Shown here piece by piece: positions 1 to 6,255 of a stretch of 6,830 bases of DNA (position 1 is the stretch's first letter; every line of letters begins with the position of its first letter). The DNA is from Verrucomicrobiia bacterium (GTDB taxonomy: Bacteria; Verrucomicrobiota; Verrucomicrobiia; Opitutales; Opitutaceae). A model generated the notes under the pieces. The model had not been told where the DNA came from. It did no database searches and saw only the letters and a list, made by a program, of their open reading frames with translations. The stretch spans positions 1 to 6,830 of the forward strand of contig JAUHWE010000255.1 of NCBI GenBank assembly GCA_030424825.1. The letters are read 5' to 3'. The translations under genes were made by a program, and so were the position numbers.

Positions 1-1
1 C

Positions 2-511
2 AACATCGGTGATCTCAAAGGCGGAAAAACGGACCTACACGAAGGCGGCATTCGAGTAGCAGGGCTGGCTCGATGGCCGGGGCATATTCCAAGGGGAAGT
101 GTATCCAGCGAACTGTGCCACTCCAACGATCTTTTGCCGACCCTTTGCGCGGCGGCGGGAGTTCCGCTTCCGAGGGACGATTCCTTTGATGGAGTCGACC
201 TGCTGCCGCTCCTGGCGGGAAAAGCCGATAGGCTCGATCGGGAAACGGTCTTCTGGCAGATTCACCTCTACGGGAATCTCCAGCGTCACTACCCGAAACC
301 GGAACCCTACGCGACGGAGATTGCCCGCAAGGGAAAGTGGAAGCTGCTGGCTAAAGACGGAGTTCCTGTCGAACTCTATGATATTGAATCCGACCTCTAC
401 GAGCAGCGTGAATTGCTAGCCGAAAATCTGGAAATCGTGGATGAACTAAAGCACGAACTCCAAGCCTGGCTCAAGGAGCCAAGACTTCAGTATGGAGATA
501 TTGGAGACTGA
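2..511 (+). CDS. Type-I sulfatase, C-terminal part (5' end outside window)
   Basis: This is the last 169 residues of a type-I (formylglycine-dependent) sulfatase, an alkaline-phosphatase-fold enzyme that hydrolyses sulfate esters. The frame is open from the left edge to a TGA at 509-511. Counting from position 2, residues 4-19 match the late conserved block of the family (KGGKTDLHEGGIRV), including the lysine and arginine (K9, R18) near the substrate sulfate. The usual ARWPG, DLLPT and FDGVDLLPLL stretches follow. The end has the typical GKWKLL and ELYDIESDLYEQREL pattern, in which a C-terminal strand is followed by a loop listing the protein's acidic residues. The active-site cysteine, the metal-binding N-terminus and any signal peptide lie outside the window, so substrate and location cannot be judged. 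It points the same way as the 715-5061 unit but is separated by about 200 bp holding a REP-like repeat. Family call is firm; subfamily is unknown. Confidence 0.9.
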   Translation, partial: NIGDLKGGKTDLHEGGIRVAGLARWPGHIPRGSVSSELCHSNDLLPTLCAAAGVPLPRDDSFDGVDLLPLLAGKADRLDRETVFWQIHLYGNLQRHYPKPEPYATEIARKGKWKLLAKDGVPVELYDIESDLYEQRELLAENLEIVDELKHELQAWLKEPRLQYGDIGD

Positions 512-576
512 ACCAAAAAGCGCAGCCGTTAATATACTAGAGTATGTCTTTTACACAAACGAAGGATCTCGAAAAG

Positions 577-655
577 GTAGGGCAAGAGCATCCCCGCTCT
601 GCCGCACAAGCAGCTCGTATGTGCATTTCCGGCGGAGTGGGGACGCTCTCGCCTT
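577..655. repeat. REP-like inverted pair (BIME-like), family A
   Basis: Two 26-nt arms (579-604 and 630-655) form an imperfect inverted repeat around a 25-nt spacer. 21 of 26 positions agree, and all five differences are transitions. The left arm is headed by GTAG (577-580) and folds by itself: GGC 581-583 and AGAGC 585-589 pair with GCTCT 596-600 and GCC 601-603, with A584 bulged and a six-base loop. A GTAG head plus a bulged palindrome is the known layout of REP sequences mobilised by RAYT (TnpA-REP) transposases. The right arm has CTTA where CTAC is expected, so its head has decayed. No RAYT gene is in the window. It could instead act as an mRNA hairpin between two sulfatase genes. Confidence 0.65.
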
Positions 656-688
656 AAAGGATCTTTAGCACACGAATGCTTATTTATT

Positions 689-705
689 TAGAATTTTTAT
701 ATACT
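689..705 (+). promoter_or_regulatory. Possible -10 region(s) before the sulfatase operon
   Basis: The AT-rich stretch just before the ATG at 715 contains TAGAAT (689-694) and TATACT (700-705), each five of six to the sigma-70 -10 consensus. No good -35 lies 16-18 bp upstream of either. Use of either would give a very short 5' leader for a start at 715 and would exclude the upstream ATG at 676. This is weak evidence from base pattern only. Confidence 0.2.
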
Positions 706-714
706 AGTGCTTTA

Positions 715-2274
715 ATGAAACGCCCTCGAATTTTTATTCCAATCATCGCCGCAATGCTGACTTCGCTGGCGTTGAAAGCAGTAGAGTCGGCTCCTCCCAA
801 TGTGGTCTTAATCTTCGCGGATGACCTTGGCTATGGCGATGTGGGTTGCTATGGGGCCACGAAAGTGCAGACGCCGCACATTGATCGGCTCGCAGCGGAG
901 GGGAAACGATTTACCGATGCTCATTCGGCTTCCGCGGTTTGCACGCCCTCGCGGTATGCTTTGCTGACGGGAGAATACCCCGTTAGGGCCAATGGGGGCA
1001 AAGGAGCGTGGGGACCTTTGTCTCCCGTCTCTGGGCTGATTATAGAGCCAAATAAACTGACCGTGGCTGATGTATTAAAAAACAAAGGATACGCGACTGC
1101 GGTACTGGGCAAGTGGCACCTTGGATTTGGGGTGGGGGAAACCGACTGGCAGAAACCGGCTCGCCCGGGCCCACTGGATCTCGGATTCGATTACTTCTAT
1201 GGATTGCCATTGGTGAACAGTGGCCCTCCTTTTGTCTACGTAGAGAATGACCGCATTGTCGGAGGCGACCCGGATGATCCGCTGATCCACCTAGGCCCGG
1301 GAACCCATCCGGAGGCGACCCCGGTCACGCCCATCCCGCCAGAAGCGGGGCGGCGCACTCCCAATCGATTCAAAGGGGGAGTGGAAGCGCATAAGCGATA
1401 CAATGACTATTTAGTGGGTACGGTTCTGGCGGAAAAAGCGGTGGACTGGATCGCGGAGAAAAAAGACGATCCCTTTTTTCTCTATTTATCCACTACGAAT
1501 ATCCATCACCCCTTCACGCCGCACGAACAGTTTCAGGGAACGAGTGAGGCGGGGCTTTACGGCGACTTTATTCACGAGCTGGACTGGATCGTGGGAGAGG
1601 TGCTTCAAAGTCTTGAGGATAACGGCCTTTCAGACAATACGCTGGTCATCTTCACCAGCGACAATGGCGGCATGTTCAATATCGGCGGGCAGGCTGCCTT
1701 TGAGGCCGGGCACCGTCAGAACGGCGACCTGTTGGGCTTCAAGTTCGGCGTTTGGGAAGGTGGCCATCGCGTTCCCTTTATCGCTCGCTGGCCTGGAAAA
1801 ATCGAAGCGGGAACCGTATCCGACGAACTGATATGCAATGTGGACATGCTCGCGACGGTAGCCGCTTTAACTGGACAGACCTTGGAGGACGCTCAGTTAA
1901 GAGACGGGGTGGATATCCTGCCCGCCTTGCTGGGCGAGCCGACTTCGCCCTTGCGTGACCAGCTCGTTCTCGCCCCGCGGCAGCCGACCCATCTATCCCT
2001 TCGCAAGGGCAAGTGGATGTATATCGGGGCTCAAGGATCGGGAGGGTTTAACGGTGGCCCGGGTGATCATGGGGCAGGCGGACCGGTTAGCGTGTCCTAT
2101 GTCGGGAGTGTGAACAGCGATATTGTTAACGGGAAGATCCGAGAGGATGCACAGCCCGCCCAGCTTTACGATCTGGAAAAGGACCTGAGCCAGACCATTA
2201 ATCTCTACCACCAGTTTCCGGAAGTCGTTCAGGAGATGGAAGCCATTCTTAAAACCTACCGCCCGAAATCTTAA
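715..2274 (+). CDS. Exported type-I sulfatase, CTPSR active site
   Basis: A full-length sulfatase of 519 residues, normal for the S1 family. The start at 715 is chosen because MKRPRIFIPIIAAMLTSLAL is a compact signal peptide (basic n-region, hydrophobic core); an in-frame ATG at 676 would add 13 hydrophobic residues in front. Neither start has a Shine-Dalgarno. Numbered from 715, the metal-binding Asp pair is D36-D37 in FADDLGYGD. The cysteine to be converted to formylglycine is C76 in CTPSR (76-80). K133 and H135 lie in LGKWHLG, a histidine pair is at 264-265, D316-N317 are in TSDNGG, and K343 and R352 surround the EGG block. A glycine-rich insertion at about 439-456 precedes the C-terminal QLYDLEKD segment and may shape the substrate pocket. 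It is the first gene of a unit with the DUF6786-like gene 10 bp downstream. The protein probably acts in the periplasm or outside the cell. Its substrate cannot be named from sequence reading. Confidence 0.93.
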   Translation: MKRPRIFIPIIAAMLTSLALKAVESAPPNVVLIFADDLGYGDVGCYGATKVQTPHIDRLAAEGKRFTDAHSASAVCTPSRYALLTGEYPVRANGGKGAWGPLSPVSGLIIEPNKLTVADVLKNKGYATAVLGKWHLGFGVGETDWQKPARPGPLDLGFDYFYGLPLVNSGPPFVYVENDRIVGGDPDDPLIHLGPGTHPEATPVTPIPPEAGRRTPNRFKGGVEAHKRYNDYLVGTVLAEKAVDWIAEKKDDPFFLYLSTTNIHHPFTPHEQFQGTSEAGLYGDFIHELDWIVGEVLQSLEDNGLSDNTLVIFTSDNGGMFNIGGQAAFEAGHRQNGDLLGFKFGVWEGGHRVPFIARWPGKIEAGTVSDELICNVDMLATVAALTGQTLEDAQLRDGVDILPALLGEPTSPLRDQLVLAPRQPTHLSLRKGKWMYIGAQGSGGFNGGPGDHGAGGPVSVSYVGSVNSDIVNGKIREDAQPAQLYDLEKDLSQTINLYHQFPEVVQEMEAILKTYRPKS

Positions 2275-2284
2275 CCCTTTTTCT

Positions 2285-3541
2285 ATGAAACCCGCAAAGC
2301 TCATTTCAGCCGTTTCTCTTTTAACGTTAATCCTCGCCGGGCAGACCGCTTGCCAGCAAAGGGGTGCCCTTTCCGCTGATGGGACCTTTGCGTCGGATGT
2401 GGCGTTTTTGCAGCAGCACACCGATGTCGTTGTCCTGTCCAAAGGGGATTCGACGGTGGCGGTGGTGCCGGCTTATCAGGGTCGCGTCATGACCAGCACT
2501 TACGACCGTATCGGTGGACCGAGCTTTGGCTGGATAAACCGTCCTGTAATCGAGAAAGGAATACTACCCGAGGCGGAGCGGGCCGGAACCCTAGAGGAGC
2601 ATATCTATATTTTCGGGGGAGAGGAGCGCTTTTGGCTGGGGCCGGAAGGTGGGCAGTATGGCTTGTTCTTCCAGCCAGGATCGAAGTTCGAGTTCTCCGA
2701 TTGGAAGACCCCGGCGGCCATTGATACCGATTCGTTCGAACTGGTCGATCGTAGCGAGGATTCGGCTACGTTTAGTCATGAGTGCGAGTTGATGAATTAC
2801 AGTGGTGCGACTTTTAAGCTAGGAATCGATCGAGCGGTGCGGGTGCTCGGCGCTGCGGATGCCGCGTCATTGCTGGATCTCGAGCTGACCAAGGACATTC
2901 AGTTAGCTGCCTACGAAACGGACAACCGAATTACGAACCAAGGAACGGAGCAGTGGCGTCCCGAAACGGGGCTACTGTCGATCTGGATCCTGGGAATGTA
3001 CAACCCGTCCCCTGAAACGACGGTGGTCATCCCCTTCAAGTCGGGATCGGAAGCGGAATTGGGCCCCAAAGTGAACGACAGCTATTTTGGCAAGGTGCCC
3101 GATGACTACCTGAAGGTGGAGGACGACATTCTCTACTTCCGTGGAGATGGGACCCGCAGGGGGAAAATCGGGGTCACCCCGCAGCGCTCGAAGGGGATCG
3201 CCGGCAGTTACGATGCGAAAGGAAGAGTGCTGACGATTGTGACCTATAATGTGCAGGACGCCCCAAACGGCTTTGTGAACTCGATGTGGGAAATCCAGGA
3301 AAAACCGTATGCAGGCGATGTGATAAATTCCTACAACGACGGTTCGCCCGAGCCGGGCGTGCCGCCGCTGGGACCCTTCTACGAGCTGGAGACGTCATCA
3401 CCGGCCTCGGCGCTTCAGCCGGGAGAAACGCTCACCCATGTCCAGCAAACCTATCACTTCCACGGATCGGAACCAGCCCTCGACCCGCTCGCTAAAAAAC
3501 TGCTGGGGGTGGGACTGAATACGATTAAATCCAAATTTTAA
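2285..3541 (+). CDS. DUF6786-like lipoprotein with mutarotase-like features
   Basis: A 418-residue exported protein of unproven function. The N-terminus (MKPAKLISAVSLLTLILAG) is a signal peptide leading to C23. QTAC is a poor lipobox at position -3, so lipidation is likely but not certain. From memory the sequence resembles DUF6786, a family seen mainly in PVC bacteria and Bacteroidota. Several stretches recall the galactose-mutarotase fold: VAVVPAYQGRVMTSTY (58-73), the aromatic and glycine-rich GGEERFWLGPEGGQYG block (111-126), RITNQGTEQW (215-224), and FYELETSSP followed by LQPGETLTHVQQTYHF (365-392). Such folds bind or epimerise sugars, and related folds also occur in glycan lyases and hydrolases. 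The gene starts 10 bp after one sulfatase stop, and its TAA shares a base with the ATG of the next sulfatase (TAATG, 3539-3543). This suggests one transcript and a shared glycan target. The family call is moderate and the enzymatic role is inference. Confidence 0.75.
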   Translation: MKPAKLISAVSLLTLILAGQTACQQRGALSADGTFASDVAFLQQHTDVVVLSKGDSTVAVVPAYQGRVMTSTYDRIGGPSFGWINRPVIEKGILPEAERAGTLEEHIYIFGGEERFWLGPEGGQYGLFFQPGSKFEFSDWKTPAAIDTDSFELVDRSEDSATFSHECELMNYSGATFKLGIDRAVRVLGAADAASLLDLELTKDIQLAAYETDNRITNQGTEQWRPETGLLSIWILGMYNPSPETTVVIPFKSGSEAELGPKVNDSYFGKVPDDYLKVEDDILYFRGDGTRRGKIGVTPQRSKGIAGSYDAKGRVLTIVTYNVQDAPNGFVNSMWEIQEKPYAGDVINSYNDGSPEPGVPPLGPFYELETSSPASALQPGETLTHVQQTYHFHGSEPALDPLAKKLLGVGLNTIKSKF

Positions 3542-5061
3542 TGACACGAGCTTCAAAGATCTTCACTAATCTTAACAACAATATGAGACGTTTCAATAAA
3601 GACTTGTTTAGACATCTGCCAATATGCGCTGGGCTACTGTTAGCGGTGCTTCTGAGCGCTTGTTCGAGCGAACAGTCCACTCCGCCGAACATCGTCGTGT
3701 TTCTCGTCGACGATCTGGGCTACATGGACATCGGGGCCAACAACCCAGACAGTTTTTACGAGACGCCCCATATTGATGCTTTAGCCAAGTCCGGCATGCG
3801 CTTCACTGACGGATACGCCGCTAATCCGGTGTGCTCGCCCACGCGCTATGCCCTGATGACGGGCAAGTATCCCACGCGTGTGGACGCGACCAACTTCTTC
3901 TCCGGGAAACGCAGCGGAAGATTCAATCCGGCCCCTTTGAACGACAATATGCCCCTGGACGAGATCACCATCGCCCAGGCCTTGAAGGGAAAGGGCTACG
4001 CAACCTTTTTCGCGGGGAAGTGGCACTTGGGGGAATCCGAAGAGTACTTCCCGCAGAACCGCGGCTTCGATATCAATGTGGGCGGTCATACTCGAGGGGG
4101 TCCGTATACAGGAAACAAATACTTTTCACCTTTCGAGAATCCGCAAATGACTCCGGACAGCCCGGAAGGCGATCATCTGCCGGACCGCCTGGCCCGCGAC
4201 ACTGCCCAGTTCATCGATGATAATAAAGACAAGCCCTTCCTGGCTTATCTTTCATTCTATTCCGTGCACACCCCTCTCATGGGGCGTCCGGATTTGGTCG
4301 CGAAATACGAAGCTCGGGCGGCCAAAATCAAAGGCCCCGAGTTCGGAACGGAAGAACAGATTTACGGGGACCAGCCCCGACAAGTGCGCATCTTGCAAAA
4401 GCATGCCGTCTACGCGGCTATGGTGGAAGCCATGGACGAAGCCGTGGGCAAGGTGCTGCAGCAGCTCGAGGACTCGGGCATCGCCGATAACACGATTGTG
4501 ATCTTTACCTCCGACAACGGCGGGCTGGCGACCTCGGAAGGGCTGCCGACCAGCAACCTGCCCCTGCGCGGGGGGAAAGGCTGGCTTTATGAAGGCGGTA
4601 TCCGCGAACCGTGGATTGTCCGCTATCCAGGAGTCACCCAGGCAGGCGCGGTCAGCGACGAGCTGATTTCCTCGATCGATCTCTTCCCAACCGTGGCCAG
4701 CGCCGCAGGCGTTGATGTCGCCCACGAGATTGACGGGTTGGATTTGGCTCCCGCCCTGCGAGGGGGATCGCTGGATCGCTCGTCCTTGTTCTGGCACTAC
4801 CCGCACTACAGCAACCAAGGAGGCATCCCCGGTGCCGCTATTCGGGAGGGAGACTTCAAGCTGATCGAGCGCTTCGAGGACGGACGCGTGCATCTGTACA
4901 ATTTGAAGGAGGACATCGGCGAACTCAACGACATCGCCTCTCAGCATCCCGACCGTGTGGCGGAGATGCGTTCCCGCCTCCACGAATGGTACCAGGAAGT
5001 GGACGCAAAATTTCTGCAGAAAAAAGACGATGGGCCAGAGCCGTGGAGGCCTATGGAATAG
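3541..5061 (+). CDS. Type-I sulfatase lipoprotein, CSPTR active site
   Basis: A complete sulfatase of 506 residues if read from the ATG at 3541, which overlaps the preceding stop as TAATG and suggests translational coupling. An internal ATG at 3583 (M15) gives a more compact signal peptide and is a serious alternative. Either way LLSAC (37-41) is a textbook lipobox, with lipidated C41 followed by SSEQ. Catalytic landmarks from 3541: D57-D58 in LVDDLGY, C98 in CSPTR (98-102) as the formylglycine precursor, K160 and H162 in AGKWHLG, H243 in SVHTP, D325-N326 in TSDNGG, and K346 and R355 around LYEGGIR. The late FWHYPHYSNQGGIPGAAIR block (417-435) is common in a group of PVC and Bacteroidota sulfatases acting on algal or host glycans. 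It differs in core motif and anchoring from the 715-2274 enzyme, so the two probably remove different sulfates. Its stop is 15 bp from the stop of the opposite-strand CBM9-like gene. Confidence 0.93.
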   Translation: MTRASKIFTNLNNNMRRFNKDLFRHLPICAGLLLAVLLSACSSEQSTPPNIVVFLVDDLGYMDIGANNPDSFYETPHIDALAKSGMRFTDGYAANPVCSPTRYALMTGKYPTRVDATNFFSGKRSGRFNPAPLNDNMPLDEITIAQALKGKGYATFFAGKWHLGESEEYFPQNRGFDINVGGHTRGGPYTGNKYFSPFENPQMTPDSPEGDHLPDRLARDTAQFIDDNKDKPFLAYLSFYSVHTPLMGRPDLVAKYEARAAKIKGPEFGTEEQIYGDQPRQVRILQKHAVYAAMVEAMDEAVGKVLQQLEDSGIADNTIVIFTSDNGGLATSEGLPTSNLPLRGGKGWLYEGGIREPWIVRYPGVTQAGAVSDELISSIDLFPTVASAAGVDVAHEIDGLDLAPALRGGSLDRSSLFWHYPHYSNQGGIPGAAIREGDFKLIERFEDGRVHLYNLKEDIGELNDIASQHPDRVAEMRSRLHEWYQEVDAKFLQKKDDGPEPWRPME

Positions 5062-5076
5062 GCACACCTCAGGCAT

Positions 5077-6027
5077 CTATTTGCGATCGAGTACCTTTTT
5101 CTTCGAAGTCATTACCAACAAACCCCAATATTTTTTACGAGTATTGGGGTCGCTGCTGTTCCATTTCCCCGCCCACCAAGTTTCGTGGTGTAGAATATTG
5201 TCCGGCGACTTATGTTGTGTATCCACATCGCCAATCGCCAAATTAAATCCTATCGGCGTATCCCCAGTATCCATTGACCAGTAGATGCCTTCGGAGATTT
5301 CAATGCCTCCGTTCAGACGGATACGTATTTCGACGGTGTAGCGATTGTCTGCATCATACCTTTCAGTTTTGCTCTCAATGATATCCTCCAGAATCCACCG
5401 CTTATTGTTTTCCCAGTTCTCCACCGTGCGGTTGGGACCATGGGGCAGCATTCCCGGAACACCGACTCCACCCTCAAGCGATTTGGTAAGGTTATAGATG
5501 ATCTGGATCCCTCGACCGTCTCCGGTCACGTCATCGATCGGAGCTTTCAGGTCCAGCAATCGACCGTAGATAAGTACTTCGATCATGTCGCCAAACCAAG
5601 GACGCCCTCGTTCGCGCTCCCCAATCACATGGGTAAATGGATACTCAGGTGATATCCATCGCTCAGTTTCGATTCCATAGAAGATGTCGTCCTGTATATC
5701 GAAGGCTAAATACAAATGCGCTCCATCGTGCTTCACCCAACCTTCGAAAAAAAGATCTTCCGGAGATGTGATTTCCTGTTTCATCGCCTCCACCCATTCA
5801 TCGGTCCAGGTGAAGTGTGAAGCGTCCGCATATTCCCCTTTTCCGATTTGCCCATCAAAGGTTGGCGTTTCCCCTTTCCAGGCAATCAGGCTCCGAGATA
5901 AAACAGCGTTCGCTTTGGTAGCCGCCTCTTTCACCCAGTCCTCGTTGAGCACCTGTTCCGGCCCCTTTGTGCAGGCCGTCAGGCAACCGGTTAGACACAG
6001 TGCGCAGAGTAGTAATCGATAATGCAT
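5077..6027 (-). CDS. CBM9-like carbohydrate-binding lipoprotein
   Basis: A 316-residue lipoprotein on the minus strand. The ATG at 6027 is preferred over an upstream in-frame TTG at 6066 because MHYRLLLCALCLTGC is a minimal lipoprotein signal. Two lipobox candidates occur in series, LTGC (12-15) and LTAC (16-19). The mature part reads as a CBM9-like (DOMON-type beta-sandwich) domain: PTFDGQIGKGEYADASHFTW (55-74), the FFEGWVKHDGAHLYLAFDIQDD core (93-114), a WFGDMIEVLIYG strand (144-155), TVEIRIRL (231-238), IGFNLAIGDVD (259-269) and the closing YWGLL (300-304). In this family the domain binds glycan ends; here it may tether sugars at the outer surface or carry an unrecognised activity. No separate catalytic domain is visible. 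The gene converges on the sulfatase ending at 5061. Upstream lies a possible operator cluster. The function is inferred from the domain only. Confidence 0.8.
   Translation of the reverse strand: MHYRLLLCALCLTGCLTACTKGPEQVLNEDWVKEAATKANAVLSRSLIAWKGETPTFDGQIGKGEYADASHFTWTDEWVEAMKQEITSPEDLFFEGWVKHDGAHLYLAFDIQDDIFYGIETERWISPEYPFTHVIGERERGRPWFGDMIEVLIYGRLLDLKAPIDDVTGDGRGIQIIYNLTKSLEGGVGVPGMLPHGPNRTVENWENNKRWILEDIIESKTERYDADNRYTVEIRIRLNGGIEISEGIYWSMDTGDTPIGFNLAIGDVDTQHKSPDNILHHETWWAGKWNSSDPNTRKKYWGLLVMTSKKKVLDRK
5122..5150. other. Hairpin inside the 3' end of the CBM9-like gene
   Basis: A perfect 9-bp inverted repeat (ACCCCAATA 5122-5130, TATTGGGGT 5142-5150) surrounds an 11-nt loop with six T. 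It lies inside the minus-strand coding sequence, near its end, and 61 bp past the stop of the plus-strand sulfatase. On the plus strand no T-tract follows the stem, so it is not a standard intrinsic terminator; it could mark the 3' end of the sulfatase mRNA by processing. On the minus strand it encodes PNTRKKYWG. Confidence 0.4.
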
Positions 6028-6066
6028 AGGAATATTTAATATCGGAGGGAAACAGGTTCGAAGCAA

Positions 6067-6094
6067 ATGTTACCCACTTTCGATGTGTATTCAA
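6067..6094 (-). promoter_or_regulatory. Possible sigma-70-type promoter of the CBM9-like gene
   Basis: Read on the minus strand, TTGAAT (6094-6089) and TAACAT (6072-6067) are separated by 16 bp, each matching four of six consensus bases. A start a few bases downstream would leave a leader of about 30 nt before the ATG at 6027 and would exclude the TTG at 6066. Weak match; the overlap of its -35 with the inverted repeat at 6093-6122 adds some interest. Confidence 0.25.
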
Positions 6095-6158
6095 TTATCG
6101 AGTGTTTAATAGTACGATAATTCTATCAAATGGTGAACGGGTAGGGCAATCGTACGAT
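6093..6158. promoter_or_regulatory. Candidate operator cluster upstream of the CBM9-like gene
   Basis: AATTATCG (6093-6100) and CGATAATT (6115-6122) form an exact 8-bp inverted repeat with centres 22 bp apart, about two helical turns, as expected for a dimeric regulator. Further upstream is a perfect 10-bp palindrome, ATCGTACGAT (6149-6158). GTACGAT occurs at 6112-6118 and again at 6152-6158, so both sites share a half-site. No regulator gene is in the window, and which of the divergent genes would be controlled is open. Confidence 0.35.
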
Positions 6159-6171
6159 GTTCGGGCAAAGA

Positions 6172-6255
6172 GTAGCTCACTCGCTTTAGCGTGAGCATTG
6201 TTGTTTGTCATAGAATCTTATCCTTTAGATGCTCACGCTAAAGCGAGTGAGCTAC
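6172..6255. repeat. REP pair (BIME-like), family B, perfect 27-bp inverted repeat
   Basis: The arms at 6172-6198 and 6229-6255 are exact reverse complements over 27 bp with a 30-nt spacer. Each arm begins, read from outside, with GTAG and is itself a bulged palindrome: in the left arm GCTCAC 6175-6180 pairs with GTGAGC 6191-6196, TC 6181-6182 bulges, and a GC/GC pair closes on a small loop. That is the standard REP structure recognised by RAYT transposases, arranged as an inverted pair. The sequence is unrelated to the family A element at 577-655 beyond the GTAG head. Perfect identity of the arms suggests recent arrival or active maintenance. It lies between divergent genes, not at a shared 3' end. 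No RAYT gene is visible. Confidence 0.8.

Larger units (their letters stand above)
532..707. repeat. Nested short direct repeats flanking the first REP pair
   Basis: Two exact direct repeats bracket the palindromic element. AAGGATCT occurs at 562-569 and 657-664, and ATATACTAG occurs at 532-540 and 699-707. The inner pair directly frames the REP arms and has the length of a target-site duplication. Eight or nine identical bases in an AT-rich gap can arise by chance, so an insertion scar is only a possibility. The outer pair contains TATACT, which could simply be two promoter-like -10 elements. Confidence 0.35.

Noticed and set aside
99..419. Plus-strand open frame in another register over the first sulfatase fragment
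   Set aside because: It is Arg/Ser-rich frame-shifted translation of conserved sulfatase sequence; the real frame is open from position 2 to 511.
512..560. Intrinsic terminator after the first sulfatase
   Set aside because: The only nearby palindrome (ATACT/AGTAT, 534-545) leaves a two-base loop and is AT-rich; the following TTTT alone is not enough.
676..714. Upstream ATG extending the first complete sulfatase by 13 residues
   Set aside because: The extension is hydrophobic, places a second hydrophobic stretch before the basic n-region, and overlaps AT-rich promoter-like sequence; the ATG at 715 gives a normal signal peptide.
1993..2442. Minus-strand open frame spanning the sulfatase/DUF6786-like junction
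   Set aside because: It lies across two confident plus-strand genes and shows no domain or signal of its own.
4252..5076. Long open frame (274 codons) antisense to the second complete sulfatase
   Set aside because: It mirrors a strongly conserved sulfatase on the other strand, has no recognisable domain, and its composition is what a GC-biased antisense frame gives.
5440..6022. Plus-strand open frames inside the CBM9-like gene (5440-5652, 5684-6022)
   Set aside because: They are opposite a protein with a coherent signal peptide and domain pattern, and carry no motif themselves.
6025..6066. TTG start at 6066 for the CBM9-like gene
   Set aside because: It adds 13 residues before a normal lipoprotein signal and overlaps the likely promoter and leader.
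6172..6255. CRISPR repeat or tRNA-like structure
   Set aside because: There are only two copies in inverted, not direct, orientation with one spacer, and no cloverleaf or anticodon arm can be drawn.
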